23,022 nt of DNA, from NCBI GenBank assembly GCA_034003585.1, contig JAVEYH010000050.1, forward strand, positions 1-23,022. Direction: 5' to 3'. Every line of letters starts with the position of its first letter. The stretch's first letter is position 1. This document shows, piece by piece, positions 1-8,097 of this stretch. This DNA comes from JAPXSY01 sp034003585 (GTDB lineage: Bacteria; Verrucomicrobiota; Kiritimatiellia; RFP12; UBA1067). The position numbers and the translations under genes were made by a program. Below the pieces are notes generated by a model. It was given only the letters and a program-made list of their open reading frames with translations, did not search any database and was not told the origin of the DNA.

Positions 1-159
1 GTAGCGGATTGTTCCCGTCACCCTCAAGCGCATTGTTTGATCGGGACATGGGATCGGGACATGGGAAATGAACGTCGAACGCTGAACTTCGAACTCAGAA
101 CGGGAAACGGAGTAAAACTTCAGCGTTAGACGTTGGGCGTTCGACGTTCGGAGTTCGAA
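1..159. other. Gene-free left edge
   Basis: I see no supportable gene here. Positions 1-38 hold nothing recognisable. From 39 to the stop codon of the neighbouring gene the stretch is filled by a short tandem repeat and then by a low-complexity inverted-repeat element, both listed separately. No intrinsic terminator with a U tract was seen after the minus-strand gene that ends at 160. Confidence 0.6.
39..64. repeat. 13-bp perfect tandem repeat, two copies
   Basis: The unit GATCGGGACATGG occurs at 39-51 and again, identical and directly adjacent, at 52-64. It is non-coding and lies just outside the inverted-repeat element at 70-161. It may be a slippage product or part of the same element; no function is evident. 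Confidence 0.8.
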
Positions 160-161
160 TC
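70..161. repeat. Low-complexity inverted-repeat element A (GAACG-type words)
   Basis: Two arms are built from degenerate words of the GAACGTC / GAACGC / GAACTTC type, in opposite orientation around an A-rich centre. Perfect inverted matches include 70-82 with 137-149 (13 nt, GAACGTCGAACGC), 78-86 with 119-127 (9 nt) and 88-96 with 151-159 (9 nt). The right arm runs into the TGA stop codon (160-162) of the minus-strand QueG-like gene, so the transcript of that gene would end in this foldable sequence. From general knowledge, similar word-repeat tracts recur in genomes of Verrucomicrobiota-type bacteria, but no function is established. It could act as a transcript-end structure or be a non-autonomous repeat. 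Confidence 0.75.
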
Positions 162-1269
162 AGCTCCATTTCCCGGCTTGCAAATCGGCATCTCTGTAAA
201 GCTTGGCGCACGTCCCCTCGGGGATGCCCGCGGACTCCTCGTCCTCCGGCCGCCGCAGCGTCCACTGCCCGCGCGGCGAAACCGCGGTCGGGAACGCGGA
301 CTGCTGAATCGCGTGCCGCTTCTCCAAACTGTCCATGCAGCCGCGGATGCACCCCTGCGCGCCGCAGACCGCGAAATACCCGACGTGCCCGAGGATCTGA
401 TGGTAAAAGTCCACAATGTTGCCGTGCGGAAACTCCTCCGACGCCACCCATGTCCCCGTCGCCAGCGTGTAGGCCATGCGGTAGGCCAGCTCCTCCGAAA
501 CGCGGCTTTCCGGAACCTTGAAATCCACCGTCGGAAAGTCCCTGATCAGAAAGGGCGAGACTTCGCGGTTCAGGCCGTGGTGCGTCAGCGTGCAGCGCCC
601 CATGCTGACATCGCCCCACTCGTAAACCTGATCATCGATCTCCACCCGCACCGGCGGTTTTTCCTTGGGCATGGGGATCGCGCACCCGGGACAGGTCCGC
701 ACGCACTTCATGCACCGGTTGCAGAGCGTGCCCGGCTTCATCAGCGGATCGGGCTCCAGCTCCGCATCCGTGAGGATCGTGCCGATCCGCACGCGCGGCC
801 CCCACTTCTCGGTCAGGAACACCTTCGACCAGCCGATCTCGCCGAGCCCCGCGGCCACCGCCGCGATGCGCACGTTGAGGTTGATTTCGCGCGCGGGCCG
901 CCCCGGCTTCACCGGCGCGTGCATCCCGCCGCGCTCCGGCACGGCGGGATAGAGCGGTACCGCCTCCCAGCCGTGGTCCTCGATGAAGCACGACAGTTCG
1001 TACGTGATCCGCGGCCGGAACAGATTGTTCAGCCGGTTGTACGAATAGTAGGTGTAATTCGGCCAGTAGGTCCCCTCCGTGATGCCGCGGTACGTTCCGC
1101 GCGGAAACGGCGCGACCACGGAAATCACCGACTTGCACTCGGGAAAGAGGTTGGCCGGGTGCATCTGACGCGGCGCGTTTCGGAAGCGCCCGATGTCCGC
1201 CACGCCCACGAGGCAGGGCCGCCCCAGCGAGGCGGCGAACTCCTTGATCCGCTGCGAGGTCAGTTTCAT
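160..1269 (-). CDS. QueG-like 4Fe-4S protein, paralogue 1
   Basis: A cytoplasmic iron-sulfur protein of 369 residues related to the epoxyqueuosine reductase group (COG1600-like). One classical cluster motif is visible, Cys183-x2-Cys186-x2-Cys189-x3-Cys193-Pro. The second CxxCxxxCP motif expected in true QueG is absent; instead a different Cys group lies near the C terminus (Cys302, Cys307, Cys311). The blocks around 42-110 (FPEC, RGxxxGxxE, IEDxGWEAVPLY) and 130-170 (AAGLGEIG, ILTDAELE) are shared with the next gene upstream, so the two are paralogues. The ATG has AGGAG four bases upstream. It is the last gene of the minus-strand run. QueG itself binds cobalamin; whether this protein does cannot be seen. 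It is probably a QueG-like reductase or electron-transfer protein with an unknown substrate rather than a tRNA-modifying enzyme. Confidence 0.85.
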   Translation of the reverse strand: MKLTSQRIKEFAASLGRPCLVGVADIGRFRNAPRQMHPANLFPECKSVISVVAPFPRGTYRGITEGTYWPNYTYYSYNRLNNLFRPRITYELSCFIEDHGWEAVPLYPAVPERGGMHAPVKPGRPAREINLNVRIAAVAAGLGEIGWSKVFLTEKWGPRVRIGTILTDAELEPDPLMKPGTLCNRCMKCVRTCPGCAIPMPKEKPPVRVEIDDQVYEWGDVSMGRCTLTHHGLNREVSPFLIRDFPTVDFKVPESRVSEELAYRMAYTLATGTWVASEEFPHGNIVDFYHQILGHVGYFAVCGAQGCIRGCMDSLEKRHAIQQSAFPTAVSPRGQWTLRRPEDEESAGIPEGTCAKLYRDADLQAGKWS

Positions 1270-1285
1270 GAATCTCCTTCGTCGA

Positions 1286-1387
1286 TTTAGGCTTTTAGGC
1301 TGTAGGCTGTTAGCCGGTTAGGCAGACTCGCGGCGGCAACAATGGCTTTCTCTAACAGCCTAACAGTCTTAACCCCTAACAGCCTAC
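1286..1387. repeat. Low-complexity inverted-repeat element B (TAGGCTGTTAG-type words)
   Basis: The left arm (about 1286-1322) is made of TTAGGC, TGTAGGC and TGTTAG words. The right arm (about 1350-1387) holds the same words in inverted orientation (CTAACAGCC, TAACAGTC, TTAACCCC). The longest perfect inverted match is 1302-1313 with 1376-1387 (GTAGGCTGTTAG, 12 nt), and a second copy of CTAACAGCCTA lies at 1352-1362. It occupies nearly the whole gap between the two QueG-like paralogues. The TAG stop codon of the upstream gene (1384-1386) is itself part of the right arm. The layout resembles element A, with different words. There is no U tract, so it is not a classical terminator. Confidence 0.75.
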
Positions 1388-2334
1388 TTCGAAAAAATCT
1401 GTCCCGTGGCATGGACGGAGACCACGCTGGTTCCCGAAAACTTGCCGCACCCCACCGCCGTAGCCGCGAGGGTGCCCGACGCGTCGCGCGTCAGCGGCCG
1501 CTTGAGCGCGTCCAACTGCCACGGCTCGCGTTTGCGGAACGGCTCTTCAAAACGGTTGGCGAGTTTTCCGGCCCGCTCCAGGCGCACCAGGCACTCGCGC
1601 CCGCACGCCGCCGCGATGCGGTCCGGCTCCTTGCCGCGCCCGCCCGCGAGGAACGCGCCGTTCGGGCACGCCGCGCACACGCCCGTGTCGACGCGCGCCA
1701 CGTTCATCGCGTGCCCTGACACGCTGAAGGTCTCCGTGCTTTCCAGATGGATCGCCCCGAGGGGACACGCCTCCGCGCAGCCGCCGCAGTCACCGCAGAG
1801 CGTCTTGCCCCGCACCGCATCGCCCTCCAGCTCCGCGTCGGTCAGAATCAGGGCGAACCGCTGCCGCGTGCCGAACTCCGGCGTGAGGAGGAAACCGCCC
1901 AGGCCCACCTCCCCCAGGCCGGCCGCGACCACCGCATAACGCGGATCGATGTAGACGTTCGGCGCGGGCCGGTCGGCCGCGACCGGCACGCCCTTGGGCA
2001 TCCCCGCCTCGTTGTAGGCGAAGAGCGGCACCGCCTCAAACCCCTGATCCTCGATTGCGAGCGACAGGTCATACGAGGTCTGCGAAAGGAAATTGTCCTC
2101 CACCCACGTGTAGCCGAAACACTGGTAGGTGCTGCCGAAATTGGTCCCCTCCTCCACGCCGCGCAGCGAGCCGCGGCAAATGCGCCGGCCCAGAACGATC
2201 ACGGAGCGGCACTCGGGAAAAATCGCCGCGGGGTTCCGCTCCGGCGGCTCCTCCGCAAACCGTCCGATTGGTGCGATCCCCACCAGATCCGCACCGCACG
2301 CGCGGGCCATCGCTTTCACTGTTTTCGCGTCCAT
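1384..2334 (-). CDS. QueG-like 4Fe-4S protein, paralogue 2
   Basis: A 316-residue cytoplasmic iron-sulfur protein homologous to the next gene downstream. One cluster motif is clear: Cys180-x2-Cys183-x2-Cys186-x3-Cys190-Pro. Further Cys pairs at 220/223 and 244/248 do not form a standard second ferredoxin motif, although the 244/248 region lines up with the C-terminal Cys group of the paralogue. The N-terminal part (MDAKTVKAMARACGADLVGI) fits the start of the QueG-like fold. I chose the ATG at 2334 because GGGAGAGG lies about nine bases before it; a longer reading to 2412 adds a low-complexity tail with no homology. A gap of about 130 bases separates it from the OYE-GltD gene, and element B follows its stop. 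It probably handles electrons or reduces a small molecule with its paralogue; the substrate is unknown. Confidence 0.83.
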   Translation of the reverse strand: MDAKTVKAMARACGADLVGIAPIGRFAEEPPERNPAAIFPECRSVIVLGRRICRGSLRGVEEGTNFGSTYQCFGYTWVEDNFLSQTSYDLSLAIEDQGFEAVPLFAYNEAGMPKGVPVAADRPAPNVYIDPRYAVVAAGLGEVGLGGFLLTPEFGTRQRFALILTDAELEGDAVRGKTLCGDCGGCAEACPLGAIHLESTETFSVSGHAMNVARVDTGVCAACPNGAFLAGGRGKEPDRIAAACGRECLVRLERAGKLANRFEEPFRKREPWQLDALKRPLTRDASGTLAATAVGCGKFSGTSVVSVHATGQIFSK

Positions 2335-2372
2335 ACGCGGCCTCTCCCTCCCCTGTCCGCTTCCTGTTTCTG

Positions 2373-2392
2373 TTTGGCCGGAAAGAGCCAAA
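2373..2392. other. Short hairpin in the gap before paralogue 2
   Basis: TTTGGC (2373-2378) and GCCAAA (2387-2392) form a perfect 6-bp stem with an 8-base loop in the 127-base gap between the OYE-GltD gene and the QueG-like gene. No run of T follows on the minus strand, so it is a weak terminator candidate and may be an mRNA structure or chance. Confidence 0.3.
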
Positions 2393-2461
2393 AGGCAAAC
2401 GGATGAGCTCATCGTATCAGAACGCCCCGGACGTCCCGTTCAGTTTCGTGCATGTCTTTTT

Positions 2462-5008
2462 TCAGACGTGGGGATTGCCGCACGACTCGCCCCGCCCCTC
2501 CCGCTCCCCTCCCCGCAGAGACGCGTCCATTTCGCTGCCGGCCCGCATCCCTTCCGCGACGCACTGCGCCACGGACGCGCCGCCGTTGATCACGCCGCCC
2601 CCGGCAAAGAACCCGGGCAGCCCGCCGACACGCAGGCTGCCTTCGCCGGTCTTTACCAGCCCCTCCGCGCCGAACGCGCATCCGCGCAACGCGGACACGA
2701 GCGGCTCTTCCAACCCGAGGCCCATGGCCTCGATGACCAGGCCGGCTTCGAGGATCGTTTCCGGCGCTGGCCCGCCCTCCGGCCCCGATTCCAAGACCTT
2801 CCGGATCTTCAGTCCCGTCACGTTCCCGTCCGCCCCGATGCGATAGCCGACCGGGCGGGTCAGGGTCAGGAAATGCACGCCCGCCGTCCTGAACCACGCG
2901 TCGGCCATATGCCAATGCATCCCGGAGAGCGGGCCGTCATATACGATCAGCAGCTCGCGCGCCCCCGCCTCCAACGCCACCCGCGCGCAATCCATGGCGC
3001 TGTCCCCCCCCGCCAGCAGAATCACCCGTTCGGGAACCGAACGGATGGCCCGGGTTTTGACCCGTCGCAGGAAGGTCAGCCCCGCCACCACCCCCGGTGC
3101 CGTTCCCACGGACCGCTCCCCCCACACGCCCGGCCCCAGGAAAACCGCGTCGAACTCTTGCCGCAGGGAATCCGGCGTGACCTCGCGGCCGAACTCGGAC
3201 CCGAACCGGATCGTCAGGCGCGCCGCGCGCAGGGCGGGCATCAGCACCGCCTGGGCCTCCTCATGCGCGCCGGTGAACCGGCTGTCGCGGATGACCAGCT
3301 CGGGTGTCCCGCCCAAGCGGGTGGTCCGCTCGAACAGCACCACCTGATGCCCCCGCTCCAGCAGCGTCACGGCGCAGGCCACACCCGCGGGCCCGGCCCC
3401 GATGACCGCGGCCTTCCGTCCGCTCGGTTTCTCCGGGAGGCGCAGGCCGGTCAGGCCGGACTCCTGGGCATGCCGCCAGACGGCATGCTGGATCGCGTGG
3501 ATGGGAATCGGGACGCCGTCCAGCGTTCCGGCCACGCAGCGGCCCTCGCACAAATCGCAGACCGGGCAGAGGCTGGCGCACATCCCGGGCAGGACATTGT
3601 CCCGCCGGATGATGGCGTACGCGGCGGCGTCATCCCCCGCGGCAAACGCCCGCAGAAACGCGGGCACGTCGATGCGTGTCGGGCACCCCGCGCGGCAGGG
3701 CGCGGGCTCGCACCCCCGGCAGCGCCGGGCCTCTTCGCGCAGGCGCTCCAGCGAACCGTGGCGGCAGAGGGCATACTCTTCGCCATAGACGGCGCGGTCC
3801 GTGACCACGCACCCCGACCGGCCCCCGTCCCGGATCAACCGGACGCAGGCGTCGCAGCCGATGCAGCATGACTCCGGATCCGGTTCCCCGCCCCGGAGCA
3901 CCGCCCCCGCCAGTCCGGGATCGGCCAGCGCGGCGCGCCCGATCCCGATCAGCGAACCCCCGCCCCGCTGCAAAACCCCTGCGGCGACCTGCGGCAGAAA
4001 GCGGCGGAAAAAACTGAACCCTTCGGCCACCACGGGAATCTCCGGCACCGCCCGCTGAATGGCTTGCGTGACCTCCGCCAGACGCGCGAAGCGCCGCAGG
4101 GGGTGCAGCCGCCCTCTCCCGCCGGCCGAGCCCGCGACATTGAACAGCCCCACCCCGGAGGCGGCCAGCATCCGGACCCGCTCCGGATCCTCGGCGCCAT
4201 CCTCCGCGGGCGAAAGCCGGGAAGCCACGATCATCCCGGGGCTGGCGGCGCGCAGTCTGCCGGCAACCTCCCGCAGAAACCGGGTGCGGTTCTCCAGCGA
4301 TCCGCCGTAACGGCCCGGCCTCCGGATGGCGCCCAGCAGCTCCGCATGCAGATCCCCGTGGCAGGCCTTGAGGTCGACACCGTCGAACCCGGCCTCCACC
4401 GCAAGCAGGCCGGCTTCCACGGTGGCATCCTGAAGACGGTCCAGCTCCTCATCGGCGAGCGTCATTCCCCTTGCCGCGGCCTCCTCGTCGGACAGCCGGC
4501 CCGGCACGGGGTCCTGGCGGACGAACACGGGCGCGGGTGTGCCCCCGGGCCGGCAATACCGCCCCGCATGGGCCAGTTGCAGCAGAATCACGATCTCGTG
4601 GCCCCAGCGTTCACGGGCGCACTGCCGCATCTCCGCGACCGCCGCGGCGAAAGCCCTCACGTTCCGGCGCGTGATCCGCAGTTGCCGGGGATGGGAGCGC
4701 GCCCGGTCCCCGACCGCCGCGGCCTCCATCCAGATCATCCCGAACCCGCCTTCCGCCCAGCGGCGGTAACGCCGGCGCGTCCAGACGCCGGGCGCGCCGT
4801 CAGGGCCGGCATCGCAACCCTCCATGGGCTGGACACAGAACCGGTTGGGGACCCTGCGCGCGCCGATCGCGAGCGGCTCCGCCAGCGCCGCGGTTTCGGG
4901 GGAGAGCGGCAGATCCAGTTTCAGGCGTCGGGCCGCGGCACGCAACGCCTCCGCCGTCCGGAACGGGAACGGCTCAAAACTGTTCGCAGAGGGTTTCACC
5001 GGGTTCAC
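2462..5008 (-). CDS. Old Yellow Enzyme fused to GltD-like Fe-S/FAD module
   Basis: A predicted cytoplasmic flavoprotein of 848 residues with two halves. Residues about 40-375 are an FMN-binding TIM barrel of the OYE / 2,4-dienoyl-CoA reductase type: HAGRY at 147-151, HGDLHAELLG from 217, YGGSLENR from 234, IGRAALADP near 356. A FadH-type cluster follows (Cys382-x2-Cys385-x2-Cys388-x11-Cys400). Residues about 427-500 carry the double Fe-S signature of GltD/DPYD N-domains (Cys430, 433, 438, 442; Cys477, 481, 484/487, 491). Then come the FAD motif GAGPAGVACA (537-546) and the NAD(P) motif GGDSAMDCAR (667-676). The final FAD motif reads FAGGGV (801-806), where the family usually has Asp or Glu in place of the third Gly. 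The start is GTG at 5008 with AGAGG five bases upstream, ten bases after the SagB-like gene. It probably passes NAD(P)H electrons via FAD and Fe-S clusters to FMN and an unsaturated substrate, which is unknown. Confidence 0.88.
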   Translation of the reverse strand: MNPVKPSANSFEPFPFRTAEALRAAARRLKLDLPLSPETAALAEPLAIGARRVPNRFCVQPMEGCDAGPDGAPGVWTRRRYRRWAEGGFGMIWMEAAAVGDRARSHPRQLRITRRNVRAFAAAVAEMRQCARERWGHEIVILLQLAHAGRYCRPGGTPAPVFVRQDPVPGRLSDEEAAARGMTLADEELDRLQDATVEAGLLAVEAGFDGVDLKACHGDLHAELLGAIRRPGRYGGSLENRTRFLREVAGRLRAASPGMIVASRLSPAEDGAEDPERVRMLAASGVGLFNVAGSAGGRGRLHPLRRFARLAEVTQAIQRAVPEIPVVAEGFSFFRRFLPQVAAGVLQRGGGSLIGIGRAALADPGLAGAVLRGGEPDPESCCIGCDACVRLIRDGGRSGCVVTDRAVYGEEYALCRHGSLERLREEARRCRGCEPAPCRAGCPTRIDVPAFLRAFAAGDDAAAYAIIRRDNVLPGMCASLCPVCDLCEGRCVAGTLDGVPIPIHAIQHAVWRHAQESGLTGLRLPEKPSGRKAAVIGAGPAGVACAVTLLERGHQVVLFERTTRLGGTPELVIRDSRFTGAHEEAQAVLMPALRAARLTIRFGSEFGREVTPDSLRQEFDAVFLGPGVWGERSVGTAPGVVAGLTFLRRVKTRAIRSVPERVILLAGGDSAMDCARVALEAGARELLIVYDGPLSGMHWHMADAWFRTAGVHFLTLTRPVGYRIGADGNVTGLKIRKVLESGPEGGPAPETILEAGLVIEAMGLGLEEPLVSALRGCAFGAEGLVKTGEGSLRVGGLPGFFAGGGVINGGASVAQCVAEGMRAGSEMDASLRGGEREGRGESCGNPHV

Positions 5009-5017
5009 CGTTGCCTC

Positions 5018-5936
5018 TCATTTTTCGGGGGCCCCGTCCGCATCCGGCGCCTTTCCGAGTTTCCCGGCAGCGGCCAGATACACGGCGAACTCCTCCGTGC
5101 CGTCCAGTCCGAGCAGCGCGTCCAGCCGCGCCTGACTGTACCCCATCGAGGAGCAGGCCCCGGCCCGCAGGGACTCCGCGGCCAGATACAGGTTCTGGCA
5201 GAGGTGACCGGCCTCCATCGCAACGAGCTTCTGCGCGATGACGCCGTATTTCCACTCGGTCCGGTACGGGACCGCGCTCCAGATGAAGGTCGCCGCGGCC
5301 CGGCCGATGAACCCCTGCCCGTAACACGCCGCCATCACCTTGTCACCGATCGCCGCATCCTCCCGCAGGAGCAGCAACTGATGCTCCACGGGCAGGTAAC
5401 GGTACAGCCCGGGCGCCACGCCCGTGACGCGCGAAACCGCCACGTAGCTTTCAAACGGATGGCGCGCCCCGCCGGACGGGACCGTCCGGTAGTGTGCCGT
5501 GACCTGTCCCGACTCGTTCCGGTCGATCCGCGAGATCCCCTGCGTGGCCCACAGCAGGTAGCTGAGCTCTTCGAGCGTGAACGGCGCCGCGGAGAATTCG
5601 CGCCGGCTCCGGCGGTTGCCGATAGCCTCGCGCACGCCCACGCCTCCGACCGTGAACCGCTCCGGCGCCACCAGATCCAGCCTCCGGGCATCCGCGGGGT
5701 ACGCCTTCTGGATCGGGGGCGGCGCGAGGCCGCGGGCCGCGTCCGTGTCTTGCCGCCAATCCGCGGAGGTGCCCCGCAGAAAGGCGCGGCGCTGCTCACG
5801 CGGCAGCGCGTCGACCCCGCGGACAGGGGCCGCCGCACCGGCGGGCGGCCGCTCCCCCGCGGCAACCGCCGCCAACAGCCCGGCCAGCGCGCAGGCCCGC
5901 ACCCGCAGCGGTCGGCCCGCCCGAAACGGCGGGAGC

Positions 5937-5959
<23 letters not shown>
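5018..5959 (-). CDS. Exported SagB/ThcOx-type nitroreductase-family protein
   Basis: An FMN-dependent nitroreductase-fold protein of 313 residues. Family marks are NRRSRREFS (115-123), YRTVPSGGARHPFESYV (157-173) and the C-terminal helix with AMEAGHLCQNLYLAAE followed by SSMGY (247-274). SagB/ThcOx enzymes oxidise azoline rings in peptide toxins, but no cyclodehydratase or precursor peptide gene is nearby, so a different oxidoreductase role is likely. The N terminus has a basic stretch, then a hydrophobic run (about 22-35, ACALAGLLAAVAAG), consistent with a signal peptide, which is unusual for a flavin enzyme. The frame overlaps the end of the MoxR gene. I chose GTG at 5959, preceded by AGGAGG at 12 bases; GTG at 5902 or TTG at 5980 are possible. 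It appears translationally coupled to the FHA-MoxR gene. Confidence 0.8.
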
Positions 5960-7292
<1,333 letters not shown>

Positions 7293-7325
7293 AAAAGTTC
7301 CCTTTCTTCGCCCGTGACAGGCGGA

Positions 7326-8048
7326 TTATTTTTCTTTCCTGAGATCCAGTTCGCCTAAATCCCTGACGCGGTTTGTCACCCGGATGCGGGAGAGTTGTTT
7401 CGAATAGCGATGGACCGGGGTGAGCAGCTTCATCTCCACCGTCACCGGATACAGGTCCCGTTTCTGCACCACCTGCCAACCCACACCGACATCCTTCAGC
7501 CAGATCAGCTTGAAGGTCCGGCGTCCCTTGCCGGCCTCCAGCAGGGTGTCATCCCCTTTGACCGTCCCGGGGCCGTCCCGGTACTGGGTCACCACACAGC
7601 GGGCGAGATTGCCCCGCCCTGTGGTTCCGGCCATCCTGTGGATGACCTTCTTGTTGAAGAACGGGTCCGAGGCGTTCACGATTTTGGTGATGCTCTCGCG
7701 GTCCTTGGGCGTCAGGGTGTCGGGTTCGGACGACAGTTCGAGCCCCTCGAAGAACTCATTCTCATAGATGACGAAGAGGTTGTACCGCGCCATCGGCAGA
7801 TTCTGAAACAGAAACCCCTGCCGGTCCCCGCCCGTCACCGTGCCCTGGTAAACCAACCGCGGCTCGTCCGGCGGCATGGCCAGCACCTGGAGGATCGGCT
7901 GGGAGGGCCTGACGATCCGCCCCTTCAGTCCGCCCGTGGCCGACGGGTCCGTGGCCGTGTACAGCCGGGAGCGCTCTTCGGCTCCTGCTGCCGAAAGCGC
8001 GCACGCCAGCAGCGCCCCCCGCACGCACTGTGCGAATACCCTTTTCAT
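7326..8048 (-). CDS. Exported protein of unknown function, 240 aa
   Basis: I do not recognise a named family. A clear signal peptide is present (MKRVFAQ then a hydrophobic run to about residue 20, likely cleavage after AGA at 23). Residues about 39-106 (GLKGRIVRPSQP... FQNLPMARYNLFVIYE) look like a small beta-sandwich of the carboxypeptidase-regulatory type, based on pattern only. The rest is charged, with no membrane segment and no catalytic motif. The ATG at 8048 has AGAGGAG immediately upstream, a very short spacing. It lies 33 bases before the FHA-MoxR gene and 49 bases after the TPR gene, so it is inferred to be a periplasmic accessory of the MoxR-VWA system. Confidence 0.8.
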   Translation of the reverse strand: MKRVFAQCVRGALLACALSAAGAEERSRLYTATDPSATGGLKGRIVRPSQPILQVLAMPPDEPRLVYQGTVTGGDRQGFLFQNLPMARYNLFVIYENEFFEGLELSSEPDTLTPKDRESITKIVNASDPFFNKKVIHRMAGTTGRGNLARCVVTQYRDGPGTVKGDDTLLEAGKGRRTFKLIWLKDVGVGWQVVQKRDLYPVTVEMKLLTPVHRYSKQLSRIRVTNRVRDLGELDLRKEK

Positions 8049-8079
8049 CTCCTCTTCTCCCTTCTGTCCGCTTCCGGCT

Positions 8080-8091
8080 GCCGCGCGCGGC
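8080..8091. other. 12-nt perfect GC palindrome between genes
   Basis: GCCGCGCGCGGC lies in the 49-base gap between the TPR gene and the 240-residue exported protein. It could fold in the mRNA; no U tract follows. It is one of several such gap hairpins in this operon. Confidence 0.4.
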
Positions 8092-8097
8092 GGTTCA

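Noticed and set aside
70..1387. A CRISPR array or attachment site
   Set aside because: The repeats are degenerate words in opposed arms, without regular spacers, cas genes, integrase or tRNA end.
2414..2440. GAACG...CGTTC hairpin after the OYE-GltD gene as a terminator
   Set aside because: The stem is only five base pairs with a long loop and no T run on the minus strand.
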